Part shown: positions 1 through 8,941 of the stretch, in pieces | How positions within the stretch are numbered: position 1 is the stretch's first letter | Layout: each line of letters opens with the position of its first letter | Assembly (NCBI GenBank): GCA_029256725.1 | Contig: JAQSXJ010000002.1 | Coordinates: forward strand, 1-64,000 | DNA length: 64,000 nucleotides | Origin: Anaerocolumna sp. | Lineage (GTDB): Bacteria; Bacillota; Clostridia; Lachnospirales; Lachnospiraceae | Direction: 5' to 3' | The notes under the pieces: generated by a model | The model's database searches: none | The model's input: only the letters and a program-made list of their open reading frames with translations | Told to the model about the DNA's origin: nothing | Position numbers and translations under genes: made by a program

Positions 1-67
1 AGAAATAAGTTATTATTCAATCATATCGGAATAATATATTTTGCTTAAGCAGCAAAGGAGTTTATAA

Positions 68-847
68 ATGACTGCGACACTCACACCAGCGAATGGGATA
101 AAAAAACCATTATTACTAAAAAAATCAACCTTACAGGACAAAGGCCTTAAACTTTACTCATACTGGAAACTAAGCGACGGTTTTATCACAGCACCCGCTG
201 ACACTGCTGTACATATTGCTTTTGTTATAGAGGGGTATGGATATTATGGTAAACTAAAAGTAAAAGCAGGAGATGTTTTAGCTTTTGGTCTTAATATACA
301 GCCAAATCATTTAAAAGCTCATAATATCGCAATGTTTATCATAGACTTGGATTTCACCTTATTTTATTCTATTACAGGATTAAGACCGGTTATATGCAGA
401 GACTCAGTATTACTGGATTCCAAAAATCCTTTTTACCGATTAGGGCAGATACTCTTCCCTCATCCCGTTAAGCATTGGATACCCAATATTGAAGCCTTTA
501 TTTCACGCACTTTAGATAAGCAGAACTATCGCCTGAACAATACCATGATAAGAGTATCCTATGCAACCAATGAAATTGATAAAGAACGGGATTTCGCTGC
601 AATTGCAGAAGATCTTAATATATCCTACAGGCAATTACAAAGGGATTTTCTTTCTGTCCTCGGCCTCTCTTTAAAAGAATACCAATCAATACGCCGTTTC
701 TACCGCGCCGCCCACAGACTTAAAAAAGAAAGCCTTCTTAAAGTTGCTCAAAACAGCGGATACTGTAATCAATCTCATATGAACAAAGAATTTAAAAGCA
801 AATCCGGCTGGACTCCTAAGGAGGTCAGTAAGCATTGCTATTATTAA
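68..847 (+). CDS. AraC-family transcriptional regulator
   Basis: Predicted DNA-binding regulator of 259 residues. The C-terminal part (about 160-255) has the two-helix-turn-helix layout of the AraC/XylS family, with the first recognition segment around ISYRQLQRDF and the typical basic tail motif GYCNQSHMNKEFKSKSGWTP. The N-terminal part (about 40-90) contains short beta-rich segments such as VIEGYGYYGKLKVKAGD, resembling the cupin-like ligand pocket of this family; the ligand cannot be read from sequence. The start is well supported: AAAGGAG at 55-61 lies 6 bases before ATG. A terminator follows the stop codon, so the gene ends its own transcript. The target is unknown and no partner gene is visible because the left edge of the window lies just upstream. 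Confidence 0.85.
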   Translation: MTATLTPANGIKKPLLLKKSTLQDKGLKLYSYWKLSDGFITAPADTAVHIAFVIEGYGYYGKLKVKAGDVLAFGLNIQPNHLKAHNIAMFIIDLDFTLFYSITGLRPVICRDSVLLDSKNPFYRLGQILFPHPVKHWIPNIEAFISRTLDKQNYRLNNTMIRVSYATNEIDKERDFAAIAEDLNISYRQLQRDFLSVLGLSLKEYQSIRRFYRAAHRLKKESLLKVAQNSGYCNQSHMNKEFKSKSGWTPKEVSKHCYY

Positions 848-862
848 AGATAATATATGAAA

Positions 863-904
863 GATACGATAATAATGATACGTTAATAATGATACGTTAA
901 TAAT
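863..904. repeat. 14-bp tandem repeat, 3 copies
   Basis: Three head-to-tail copies of GATACGTTAATAAT (first copy with GATACGATAATAAT) at 863, 877 and 891. They lie between the AraC stop codon and its terminator hairpin. This is one of several unrelated short tandem arrays in the intergenic spaces of this window. Confidence 0.85.
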
Positions 905-950
905 GAATCAGACCAACGGTTCTTATAGACTCCTTTGGTCTGATTCTTTT
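905..950 (+). terminator. Rho-independent terminator after AraC gene
   Basis: An 11-bp perfect stem, GAATCAGACCA (905-915) with TGGTCTGATTC (936-946), is followed by TTTT on the plus strand. It separates the AraC gene from the oppositely oriented HD-domain gene and may act on both strands. Confidence 0.8.
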
Positions 951-960
951 GACTATTTCT

Positions 961-2874
961 CTAGTATTGCTCCGTCTGAAGTACTCTTCCCACTATCTCA
1001 ATACCGATTCGTTTACCAAGAGCACTTAAAAGTTCTTCTCTTTTTTCCTTTAGTATCCCATCCTCATCTTTTGCTAAAATGTAAATATAGAAGACCGGCA
1101 GATAATCAGAATCAAGTTGTAAAATATCTGCAATTCCACTGATATCCTTTAAGGTACAAATTGTTCCTTTATGATTATAAAAATAAATTGGAGAATCCAA
1201 TCCTATGGAAATCCGTTTAAATAAAGTAACCGTATCATAAGTCTTAAGGTTGGTTACTATAGAGTTTGTTTCTTCCGTAACAATTTCACTTACCATCTGC
1301 TCAAAACCTATGAGTTTCATCTCTTTACTGTGTCTCGAAATAAAAGATAAAACAAAGCCAGATGAATTTTTCATCGTATTGTCTAGCATTTGACGAATTA
1401 GCTCTATGGATCTATCCCTACGAGATAATTCATTTCCCTTCATAAGGAACGCTTCTATCACATCTTTTTGTTTCATTATCTCTAGTTTCACAGCATCATC
1501 AATAATCTTAAAATTCTCACTCCGCTTAATCAGGGAATGATACCGCTTGCTATTACGCAGCAATTCCGCCAGACGTTGTGCCAGCACAAAGTCTCTGGTA
1601 CCTTCCTCAATATCTTTATTATGATAATATTCCGTATAATAAATCTGCCTCAATACGGTCGTTAACCAGGAATCATTCCATTGAGAAAGTGCATTTGCTT
1701 TGATTGCCGACTTTTTATCTCCCAACGGAAACCAGAGCCCTGAGATATCAAATGGTATCAGCACTTCGTTATCACGATGTTTTTCTGATACTGTTTCATT
1801 CAAATATTTCTTCACCAGATCTTTTACGATTCCTTCCAGAATATAATCAGATTGGATGACTCTATGATGATAAACAATATCTTTATAACTATTATATCTA
1901 CGCTTTACAAAATCCTCTACTGAACTTACTGCTTTTAATGGAACACAGAAAAAAATCTCTCGATTCTCCACAATCAACTGCATGTCATTAATAATTCTGC
2001 TATACTCTATCTTTCCGGAATCCTTTCCGGAATTGATTACATCTCTCGTCGAATAGTCCAAACGGTCCCCATCTAAACTAGAATCAAGAATTCTATGAAT
2101 ATATTTGAATGCTCCTTCTTCAGCAAAAATTCTCTTTACACTTTCTAATATAAGTAATTCAAATAAATTCTCATCATAATTCCCATTACTTTCTGAAATT
2201 GGTGCAACGATTTTGCTTAAAATACCCTCGCTGATCTCGTCACCCATTTGTTCGTGTAATTTCTTATCGCCCTCAAAGTATTTGGACATGATATCAACAA
2301 ATTCTTTTGCATTTTCCTTTTCACTAACTACTTTCTCTTTATATTCCAAGTAAACATCTTTTAACGCAAATTCTACGATATGGCTAAATGGAGGATGCCC
2401 AATATCATGCAGCAATGCTGCTGCCCGAATAGATTGAATAAGGATAAGATGTGTGATTTTATATTGATCCGGAATATTGTTCGGTATAAGGGAATGCCTC
2501 AACTTATCCAGTTCTATCTGTGGCATCTCCTCTGGTAGTCTGGCACCGAGTTTTTCCACACAAACATCTGTCTGCTGTCTTAATCTATCTAAAATCTCCG
2601 CATACTCTCTATCAAAGATATCAAAGAATTCACTTAACATTGAATCCGTTGTATTCAGTAACGATTGAAAAAACATATCAGAACATAGTTTCATTGTTCC
2701 AACGGAGTGTTCAAATCGTTTGGTTCGATTGGTTGGAAACGTAAGATACACCGTAGAATTTTGATATACGTCATGAAGACGATTAAAACCAATCGTTGAA
2801 ACGATTCTTCTTTCATATTCTGTTAATGAAATCAGTCCGTGAATGGAATCGTTCATATATATGCCTTTTTTCAA
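961..2874 (-). CDS. HD-domain phosphohydrolase
   Basis: Large HD-superfamily metal-dependent phosphohydrolase, about 638 residues, of the type related to dGTP triphosphohydrolase and SAMHD1. Metal-ligand motifs are present in order: RFEHSVG near residue 54-60, LLHDIGHPPFSH near 154-165 (the HD pair), and DGDRLDYSTRD further on. The N-terminal KGIYMNDSIHGLI is the usual opening of this family. I chose TTG at 2874 as start because AGGAGG (2886-2881) lies 6 bases upstream. The in-frame ATG at 2919 has no ribosome-binding site, and the ATG at 2856 is 24 bases from the AGGAGG. The substrate (dNTP or another nucleotide) cannot be decided from sequence. It is transcribed alone, converging on the AraC gene. 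Confidence 0.8.
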   Translation of the reverse strand: MKKGIYMNDSIHGLISLTEYERRIVSTIGFNRLHDVYQNSTVYLTFPTNRTKRFEHSVGTMKLCSDMFFQSLLNTTDSMLSEFFDIFDREYAEILDRLRQQTDVCVEKLGARLPEEMPQIELDKLRHSLIPNNIPDQYKITHLILIQSIRAAALLHDIGHPPFSHIVEFALKDVYLEYKEKVVSEKENAKEFVDIMSKYFEGDKKLHEQMGDEISEGILSKIVAPISESNGNYDENLFELLILESVKRIFAEEGAFKYIHRILDSSLDGDRLDYSTRDVINSGKDSGKIEYSRIINDMQLIVENREIFFCVPLKAVSSVEDFVKRRYNSYKDIVYHHRVIQSDYILEGIVKDLVKKYLNETVSEKHRDNEVLIPFDISGLWFPLGDKKSAIKANALSQWNDSWLTTVLRQIYYTEYYHNKDIEEGTRDFVLAQRLAELLRNSKRYHSLIKRSENFKIIDDAVKLEIMKQKDVIEAFLMKGNELSRRDRSIELIRQMLDNTMKNSSGFVLSFISRHSKEMKLIGFEQMVSEIVTEETNSIVTNLKTYDTVTLFKRISIGLDSPIYFYNHKGTICTLKDISGIADILQLDSDYLPVFYIYILAKDEDGILKEKREELLSALGKRIGIEIVGRVLQTEQY

Positions 2875-2940
2875 GTCAATCCTCCTACTGTTTTTTTCTC
2901 TATTATAAAGTATCTCCATTCATAATTCTACTGATTCAAG

Positions 2941-3357
2941 TACTTTTCTCGTAACTTTAGTATAGCTTTTAGATAAGTTCTAATAATGGCATATGCAGCT
3001 TCGTCAACCTTTCCTAATAACTTTATTATAACTTTTAGGGTTCTTTCAATCCACACTCGGTTCCTGTCTCATTTGTGTTTGCATCTTAGCCCTAATTACA
3101 TTTACCGAATTTTCAGACCACAGTTCTCAAGTCTACAAAGTAAGATATATTAATCACCATTATGGATCTGAATCTTTGATATGCTGATAAGAAACCAGGG
3201 AAAAAGGGTGTCGACAGAACTATAGAGGTGTCATTTATCCATTTCAATCATTATCCACGGAAAACATTTTGCCTATTGCATGAGCAAAAAGTAAAAATAA
3301 TATTTCACAAACCCCGCTAACTCCAACTACCATATAAATCTTCCCGACTATCGCATA
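2941..3357. other. Intergenic region, no gene seen
   Basis: About 420 bases between the HD-domain gene start and the tRNA terminator. I see no ORF with a ribosome-binding site, no tRNA and no strong hairpin. It should contain the promoter of the HD-domain gene, but no convincing consensus boxes were found. Confidence 0.5.
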
Positions 3358-3358
3358 A

Positions 3359-3397
3359 CAAAAAAGGAACCAAACCCGAAAATTTGATTCCTTTTTC
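3359..3397 (-). terminator. Terminator of the tRNA-Leu transcript
   Basis: Reading the minus strand just after the tRNA, an AAAAAGGAA stem with its complement TTCCTTTTT encloses CAAA/TTTG inner pairing and ends in a T run. It lies about 10 bases past the tRNA 3' end, so it probably ends this single-gene transcript. Confidence 0.7.
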
Positions 3398-3403
3398 CAT
3401 TAC

Positions 3404-3488
3404 TGCAGTCGACGGGACTTGAACCCGTACGAGCGCAATGCTCACTAGATCCTTAGTCTAGCGCGTATGCCAATTCCGCCACGACTGC
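3404..3488 (-). tRNA. tRNA-Leu (anticodon AAG)
   Basis: The minus strand folds into a complete class II tRNA of 85 nt. It has acceptor GCAGTCG with CGACTGC and discriminator A, D-stem GCG/CGC with AATTGGCA in the loop, anticodon stem CTAGA/TCTAG with 7-nt loop CTAAGGA, a long variable arm (GAGC/GCTC), and T-stem ACGGG/CCCGT with loop TTCAAGT. The long variable arm and A73 fit leucine. The anticodon is AAG, which implies A34 (probably inosine after deamination) rather than the more usual GAG. CCA is not encoded. Confidence 0.93.
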
Positions 3489-3634
3489 ACAACTATAAAC
3501 GTAGAGTGTTCACTATATTTTAACTTTTTTCATATAAAAAGAGATGTTTTGTAATTATTTATCTTGTAAATACTTTATTCTCCATATTACTTCATAATTA
3601 TGCTTTATCACGTTAGCAAATATTATTTTTACAG

Positions 3635-3663
3635 TTGACAAACCCTTTCTCTTCCATTACAAT
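3635..3663 (+). promoter_or_regulatory. Sigma-A promoter of the tetR-like gene
   Basis: TTGACA at 3635-3640 and TACAAT at 3658-3663 are separated by exactly 17 bases. The 8-bp palindrome AGTATACT lies at about 3675-3682, close to the expected transcription start, where an autorepressor could bind. The regulator's role there is inference. Confidence 0.8.
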
Positions 3664-3717
3664 TAGGTAAACTATTAGTATACTTAATTGCACATTAATG
3701 CAAAGGAGATGTTAGTA

Positions 3718-4377
3718 ATGGGAAGCTTAGAAAGAAAAACAAGAGAAAAAGAACTTCGGCGCGAAGATATTATAACAGCGGCCGAAAACGTATTCTTTAC
3801 AAAAGGATACTCTTCGGCAACCATGGATGATGTAGCCAGGGAAGCTCAATTCAGCAAGCGTACCTTATATATGTATTTTAACAGCAAAGAGCAGATTCAA
3901 TTTGAAATTATGGCAAAGGGTTATCGATTATTTCTTGAATTATTGAATTCGGATGCAGATACCTTTAACAGCCTGGAACCCCTGGAGGGAATAAAAGCTC
4001 TCTTCCTCCTCTTTCACAAATTCAGCCGCACTTATCCACACCACTTCCGTGCTATTATGGAATACCAGACCAAGGAAGATGATTTTATCCAAACGTTATC
4101 CACTGAAGCAACCGATTCCAAGGAGGAATGCTATGAACTGGGAGAGGACGCGATACAGCTTCTGATTAACCTTGTAAAATCAGGTGCCAATCAAGGTGTC
4201 TTTCGAAACGATATTCCTGCCGAGAAAATTGCTTTAATACTATGGTCTTGTACTCTTGGTATCTTTAACACCGCAAGCAGAAAAAATAATTATCTCAAAA
4301 ATTATTACAACACCACCGGAGAAGAATTGCTTCATGATTCCTTTACCCTGATTCTTGATTCTTTAACCAAGAAATAA
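3718..4377 (+). CDS. TetR/AcrR-family transcriptional regulator
   Basis: 219-residue TetR-type repressor. The N-terminal helix-turn-helix (about 15-55) reads AAENVFFTKGYSSATMDDVAREAQFSKRT in overlapping parts, typical of the family; the rest is the variable helical ligand-binding domain. The start is ATG 3718 with AAAGGAG at 3702-3708; an earlier in-frame TTG (3688) and ATG (3709) precede or touch the ribosome-binding site. A strong promoter lies directly upstream. The next gene, a nitroreductase-like membrane protein, follows 87 bases later on the same strand and is the likely regulated partner; this is inferred from adjacency only. Confidence 0.88.
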   Translation: MGSLERKTREKELRREDIITAAENVFFTKGYSSATMDDVAREAQFSKRTLYMYFNSKEQIQFEIMAKGYRLFLELLNSDADTFNSLEPLEGIKALFLLFHKFSRTYPHHFRAIMEYQTKEDDFIQTLSTEATDSKEECYELGEDAIQLLINLVKSGANQGVFRNDIPAEKIALILWSCTLGIFNTASRKNNYLKNYYNTTGEELLHDSFTLILDSLTKK

Positions 4378-4464
4378 TTTCTAGTCAAAGGTATTGATGC
4401 GACTTACCTAAATAGATTATTCACAATGTTTTTTATGTGCTAAGTCACATAGATTGGAGTTAGT

Positions 4465-5652
4465 ATGAAGAAAGGACATATAAAATTATCTATAATTCTA
4501 TTTGCCATTATTGTATTTATTCTTATAGTTCTGTTATCCATATTCATAATCAGCGGCAGTTTTCTTCACAATGCATACATGGACCCATGGGATAAATCTT
4601 ATCAAAACCGTTATGACGATCCCAGGCTTAAGCTGAGCGCACACGGTTTATTAGCTGCTAACGGCCATAACATGCAGCCCTGGAAAATAAAGCTTGATGA
4701 AGTAAATTCCTCTGTATTTTATCTGTATGCTGACAGCTCCAAAATCACTCCGGAAGTCGATCCCTATGCCCGGCAAATGATGATTTCCCAGGGAAGCTTT
4801 CTGGAATATGTAAAGATAGCCGGTGAGAAGCTCGGAACTCCGGTTACCATAACCCTTTTTCCGGAAGGAGTATATGATGAGAATAATCTTTATACAAGTA
4901 TGGATACCTATCCTGTAGCAAAAGTAACACTGGGTAAAGCAACACCCCAGGATACCACTTTATATGACGGAATCTTTCTCCCCGATACCAATCGGGGGAT
5001 ATACGCCAAAACCTTTCTTCCAGCTAATGCTGTAAGTGCCTTAACAGATACACAGGAGTATCCTGATATAAGTGCTGTCATTTACCAGACAGCTGACCAA
5101 GTTCAGGACATCGGACTAATTGCTATGGAGGCGGCTGAGATTGAAGGAAATACCTCTAGAGTTATGAAAGAAACGGAAGATATTTTTCGTTCTAACGAAT
5201 ACCAAAAGAATAAATATAGATATGGTTTCTCCGTTGAAGGCCAGGGCACTAAGGGTATTATGAAACATCTACTACAAGCTGTTGTAACACTCTTCCCCTC
5301 CATGAACAGCGGAAAAGCTCAGACAGATAATTTCATTAACTCCACCCGCACTTCTATAAAGAACACACCAGCATATCTGCTCCTTACAACCAAGGACAAC
5401 AATAGACAAAGTCAGGTTGAAGCTGGAATGCTCTATAGTTCTTATATCCTGAAAGCCCATAGTCTAGGCCTTGCCATGCAGCCTCTGAGCCAGGCACTGG
5501 AGGAATATATGGAAATGAATACAGTATATGAGAAAATACATTTACAATATGGCACCGGAAACACTATACAAATGCTTCTCAGGGTTGGATATCCAGAACA
5601 ATCGGTTCCTTTAAGCATGCGACAAGATGTTGAAAGCCTGCTTATAAAGTAA
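4465..5652 (+). CDS. Membrane-anchored nitroreductase-like protein (Acg type)
   Basis: 395 residues with one N-terminal membrane segment (about 8-31) and a large domain predicted outside the membrane. The domain resembles the FMN-dependent nitroreductase fold, specifically the two-lobed Acg-like family: the motif LLAANGHNMQPWKI at about 62-75 matches the FMN-contacting (S/A)xHNxQPW motif. A second-half segment near MLYSSYILKAHSLGLAMQPLSQ matches the usual family C-terminal lobe. The start ATG is preceded by GGAG at 5-6 bases. It sits behind the TetR-type gene and ends at a strong terminator, so the pair is probably one operon. Whether it reduces a substrate or only binds flavin is not known; a membrane anchor is unusual for this fold. 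Confidence 0.65.
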   Translation: MKKGHIKLSIILFAIIVFILIVLLSIFIISGSFLHNAYMDPWDKSYQNRYDDPRLKLSAHGLLAANGHNMQPWKIKLDEVNSSVFYLYADSSKITPEVDPYARQMMISQGSFLEYVKIAGEKLGTPVTITLFPEGVYDENNLYTSMDTYPVAKVTLGKATPQDTTLYDGIFLPDTNRGIYAKTFLPANAVSALTDTQEYPDISAVIYQTADQVQDIGLIAMEAAEIEGNTSRVMKETEDIFRSNEYQKNKYRYGFSVEGQGTKGIMKHLLQAVVTLFPSMNSGKAQTDNFINSTRTSIKNTPAYLLLTTKDNNRQSQVEAGMLYSSYILKAHSLGLAMQPLSQALEEYMEMNTVYEKIHLQYGTGNTIQMLLRVGYPEQSVPLSMRQDVESLLIK

Positions 5653-5658
5653 TATTCT

Positions 5659-5696
5659 AAAGGTATAGTACCTCATTTGCAGATACTATACCTTTT
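5659..5696 (+). terminator. Terminator after nitroreductase-like gene
   Basis: A 12-bp perfect stem, AAAGGTATAGTA (5659-5670) with TACTATACCTTT (5684-5695), is followed by a T run on the plus strand. Confidence 0.85.
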
Positions 5697-5757
5697 ACTT
5701 ATTCCTTTTACTTATTCCTTTTACTTATGCCTTTTACTTATGCCTTTTACTTATGCC
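5691..5757. repeat. 13-bp tandem repeat, 5 copies
   Basis: Five head-to-tail copies of CCTTTTACTTATT (later copies end in ATG) start at 5691, 5704, 5717, 5730 and 5743, followed by a decayed sixth. The array begins inside the 3' arm of the terminator, so the repeat seems to have grown from the terminator T tract. Confidence 0.9.
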
Positions 5758-5935
5758 TTTGACCGATGCATTATATGAGCAGTACTTAAATTATGCTCTT
5801 TTCTCTTATCCAGCACCTGTTGTTTATTACAATATCGTTAATCTATTTAACTCAGACGCATCTTTCTTGCTTCTTGTGTTGTCGTAGTATATCAGTCACG
5901 ACAAAAACATTAACTTCTTTAAGTTCAGTACCAAA

Positions 5936-7645
5936 TCAATACTTCATAACATAATTCACTCCAGGTGATAAGGAAAGAGTAAACTTCGTTCCACCCTCTA
6001 CCGGTACACCAGATAACGTTCTGTTATTTTCCAGGTCCGTAAGAACTGCCTGTTCTTTCTTAACAACAACAGATACTTTCGTATAATACGGAAGGAAGGA
6101 GCGCAGGATAAAGGTATTGTTATCATATACAAATAAAGTAATCTTAGGATCCCCCTCTAACACTACCGGTATGTCTTTGCTTAAGATTGATCTTATCGTG
6201 TTTAATATTAAATTGGGATAATGATATATATTTCCTTGATCGTCCGGAATTGTCAGGACAAATAATCTTCCCTTAGAGTACTTAGTTTTCAATATAATAG
6301 GAGTATTGTTATCTTCTCCGTAAGCACCTGCTATCTGCCATACATCGTTGGTAAAAAACTGAGGCTGTGTTAAAATAATCTCTTTTGAGGCTTCAAGATT
6401 ACCACCAAGAGTTATTCCTCCATCCTCTGAACACATATAATGGTTTGCCAGCACTTTATTATCTGTATATGATATATGGGCTAATTCATGGAAAGCCTCT
6501 CCTAATGTTCTTACAAGGCCGGAGGTTACCATTACATCTGCACCATTCTTTAAACTTTGCTTAATCTTTCCTACAATTCCTGAATCCTTCGCTGCATTTG
6601 CTGTAAGCAAAATCGTTTTCGCTTCATAAGGATATTCCGGATATGGTTCCAAAGGAACTCCACACATTCCTATATAGTTATGAAGGAAATCTTCGCCAAA
6701 GCTATGATACGGTATATAGGTAGCAACCCCTACAGGGTTTCCAAGCTCTCCTATATAATTATCTGTATCCTTAAATACCTGACCGATTGCAGGTGGAAAG
6801 GTTGTATAAGACTTATCATCAATCAAGGAGCCAAGACAGAACAACATTGCCTCCTTTGCCTTTCCAAATAAGGTAAGATAGCCCTGATCTATATATGAAG
6901 TCAAGTTATAAGAGCATTCATAGGGATCAAACCAACCGCCTAGGTTGCGATTAGGTGCTACATTTTCAAAATAACGCATAATGAAGTAGCTTAAATATTT
7001 TGGCAGGTGCTGCTGGGTATAAGTTGGGTTACGGGTTTCTGTTCCCGTATAAATATAATCAAACACTTTTGGTTCTTCTTCTAAGTTATAACCGGCATCT
7101 TGAAAATGCTCATACCAGTTAGGAAATTTAATAATAACTTTTACTTTGGGATTTACTTCTCTGGCAGTTTTTAAGATCACATTTTCAGAGAAATCCTGTA
7201 GAAGGGATATACGGAAATCCGACCAGGATTTATCGCCTTTTGCCTCAATACAGCTGTCGCAGCGACAATTGGTAAAGTAGAAATCATCCAGAATGAACTC
7301 ATCAAATAGTTCACTGGTTAAGGTTACTACCTTCCTCATTCTTTCAGCTACCTCATCAGAGGTGTAGCATTGAGGGCTGAACCCACCTTCCCGTGGATCG
7401 TGTTCTCCATCAGTTGTAATACCACCGGCAACTTCAATGCCTTTCTTTAAGAAGAAGTCTTTCACCAAGGTCATCTGTTCGTGACTTATCATCTTTCCGC
7501 CACGATAGGTTTCCAGGTATACTTTTCCCACTTTAATATTCTTCTCAATCAGCTGAAATTTTCTGTCAAACTCCTCAAAATCTGTTATAGAAATCAGATT
7601 TCCTACCGGACAATAAATACTGGCGTTAAAATTATTATACCTCAT
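5936..7645 (-). CDS. Glycoside-hydrolase-like protein, function uncertain
   Basis: 569-residue protein with no signal peptide or membrane segment, so probably cytoplasmic. The first two thirds look like a TIM-barrel hydrolase: alternating strand and helix segments and an acidic strand end at DEFILDDFYF (about 115-124), followed by a three-cysteine cluster CRCDSC (127-132). The middle (about 330-400) has a Rossmann-like segment (KTILLTANAAKDSGIVGKI, GADVMVTSGLV) reminiscent of the class I glutamine-amidotransferase-like trimerisation domain of GH42 beta-galactosidases, and the end is beta-rich. I cannot name the substrate. The start ATG has GAGGAG five bases upstream. It is transcribed alone, and a 13-bp perfect palindrome lies in its upstream region. 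Confidence 0.5.
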   Translation of the reverse strand: MRYNNFNASIYCPVGNLISITDFEEFDRKFQLIEKNIKVGKVYLETYRGGKMISHEQMTLVKDFFLKKGIEVAGGITTDGEHDPREGGFSPQCYTSDEVAERMRKVVTLTSELFDEFILDDFYFTNCRCDSCIEAKGDKSWSDFRISLLQDFSENVILKTAREVNPKVKVIIKFPNWYEHFQDAGYNLEEEPKVFDYIYTGTETRNPTYTQQHLPKYLSYFIMRYFENVAPNRNLGGWFDPYECSYNLTSYIDQGYLTLFGKAKEAMLFCLGSLIDDKSYTTFPPAIGQVFKDTDNYIGELGNPVGVATYIPYHSFGEDFLHNYIGMCGVPLEPYPEYPYEAKTILLTANAAKDSGIVGKIKQSLKNGADVMVTSGLVRTLGEAFHELAHISYTDNKVLANHYMCSEDGGITLGGNLEASKEIILTQPQFFTNDVWQIAGAYGEDNNTPIILKTKYSKGRLFVLTIPDDQGNIYHYPNLILNTIRSILSKDIPVVLEGDPKITLFVYDNNTFILRSFLPYYTKVSVVVKKEQAVLTDLENNRTLSGVPVEGGTKFTLSLSPGVNYVMKY

Positions 7646-8022
7646 AATTGCTCCTCTCTTGTTACTGAACTAGTATTTTTATTACCTAACTTCAGTGAAG
7701 TATGTAAAAACCATTTATGATATAGACGCTTTTACATGCTCGGCATAAGTTGAACTGAGCATTTTAACCCATTTCTAATATAAAATTGCCCTATGAATTA
7801 ACCTTTTACATCTGAAAAAAGAAAAAATGAAATTCTACTTATAGTTTGATTCTAAGATAGATTCACTGCTACAACAATGTATTTTCTCTTACAGCATATG
7901 GAGAATCTTATAACTCTAAGGTTGCTTATTATTAAATAATCTTCTATTGTCTCCAATCAAGGGGGAGTAGAAAGTGAGCTGGAAGCAGACCAAGACAGCA
8001 ACTAAATAGCATTAATATAACT
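7646..8022. other. Intergenic region upstream of glycosidase-like gene
   Basis: About 375 bases. It contains a perfect 13-bp palindrome and probably the promoter of the minus-strand gene at 7645, plus the T tract of the rplT operon terminator at its right end. No ORF with a plausible ribosome-binding site was found. Confidence 0.5.
7689..7701. promoter_or_regulatory. Candidate operator, perfect palindrome
   Basis: ACTTCAGTGAAGT is a perfect 13-bp inverted repeat 44 bases upstream of the minus-strand start at 7645. It lies within a plausible promoter spacer (TTTACA on the minus strand just before it). The cognate regulator is unknown. Confidence 0.4.
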
Positions 8023-8091
8023 AAAAAAGAGCTTCTACAAATGGCCCTACAAGGTATAACCCCTTGTACAACTGTTTGTAGAAGCTCTTTC
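8023..8091 (-). terminator. Terminator of the infC-rpmI-rplT operon
   Basis: A long nested hairpin on the minus strand: AAAGAGCTTCTACAAA pairs perfectly over 16 bp with TTTGTAGAAGCTCTTT, with an inner TACAAGG/CCTTGTA stem, followed by TTTTTT. It lies about 95 bases past the rplT stop codon. Confidence 0.92.
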
Positions 8092-8186
8092 CATATTTCA
8101 ATCATACCGAAGTAAGTTGAAATGTATTAACTTCTATGCAGACACCAAATCAACAACTTGGCATTCTATATGTTTAACTTTTCTAC

Positions 8187-8543
8187 TTAAGCAATTTTAG
8201 CCTTTGCAAGATCAGTTAAAGCTGTGAAGCCTGCAGGATCGTTAATAGCCATGTCAGATAACATTTTTCTGTTAACTTCAACACCGGCAACTTTTAATCC
8301 GTGCATTAATTTGCTGTAAGAAATTCCGTTTAATCTAGCTGCTGCATTTATTCTAACGATCCATAACTGTCTGAACTGTCTCTTTCTCTGCTTTCTTCCT
8401 GCAAATGATGAAGTTAAAGCTCTCATTACGGATTGTTTAGCTACTCTATATTGTTTAGATCTGGCTCCTCTGTAACCTTTTGCCAGTTTCAATACTCTCT
8501 TATGTCTTTTTTTAGCGTTTAAGCCGCCTTTAATTCTAGCCAT
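8187..8543 (-). CDS. rplT: 50S ribosomal protein L20
   Basis: 118-residue L20, the standard length. It is highly basic, opens with [20 protein letters not shown], and ends with the conserved C-terminal domain ([30 protein letters not shown]). L20 binds 23S rRNA early in large-subunit assembly. In Firmicutes it also represses its own operon by binding the leader upstream of infC; such a leader is visible here. The ribosome-binding site AAGGAGG lies about 10 bases before ATG. Third gene of infC-rpmI-rplT, 28 bases after rpmI, followed by a strong terminator. Confidence 0.98.
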   Translation of the reverse strand: MARIKGGLNAKKRHKRVLKLAKGYRGARSKQYRVAKQSVMRALTSSFAGRKQRKRQFRQLWIVRINAAARLNGISYSKLMHGLKVAGVEVNRKMLSDMAINDPAGFTALTDLAKAKIA

Positions 8544-8571
8544 GTTCTATTTCCCTCCTTCGCACCTAATC

Positions 8572-8769
8572 TTATAGATAAGGCATAATCTTCTTCATAT
8601 TTTTAACTTTAGTTGCACCAGTTATTGTTGCTTTTCTAAGATTTCTCTTTCTCTTAGTGCTCTTCTTTGTTAAGATATGGCTCTTGTATGCCTTCATTCT
8701 CTTTAACTTTCCTGTACCTGTCTTTTTAAAGCGCTTTGCTGCTGATCTGTTGGTTTTAATCTTAGGCAT
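8572..8769 (-). CDS. rpmI: 50S ribosomal protein L35
   Basis: 65-residue L35, opening [20 protein letters not shown] and ending with the conserved KKIMPYL. An in-frame ATG nine codons upstream precedes the ribosome-binding site GGAGGAAAT and is rejected; the family starts at MPKIKT. It sits between infC and rplT. The 172-base gap to infC holds a GGCTAAC/GTTAGCC hairpin (about 8889-8906) with no clear T tract, so it may be an RNA structure or processing site rather than a terminator. Confidence 0.97.
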   Translation of the reverse strand: MPKIKTNRSAAKRFKKTGTGKLKRMKAYKSHILTKKSTKRKRNLRKATITGATKVKNMKKIMPYL

Positions 8770-8941
8770 GATATTTCCTCCTTCATTATGGTACAATAGT
8801 GGTTCCGAAAGGTTGTCCTATTGTTTTATTTTTATTATTATGACACCTGCCAAACCCATCATGGCCTATTTAAGCATTAAGAAATACAGGCTAACATAGG
8901 GTTAGCCCAAATCCCTCATCACGGAAATTCACCAAGTGTAA

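Noticed and set aside
903..1142. Plus-strand ORF of 79 codons overlapping the end of the HD-domain gene
   Set aside because: It begins at the terminator hairpin, has no ribosome-binding site and lies antisense to a conserved gene.
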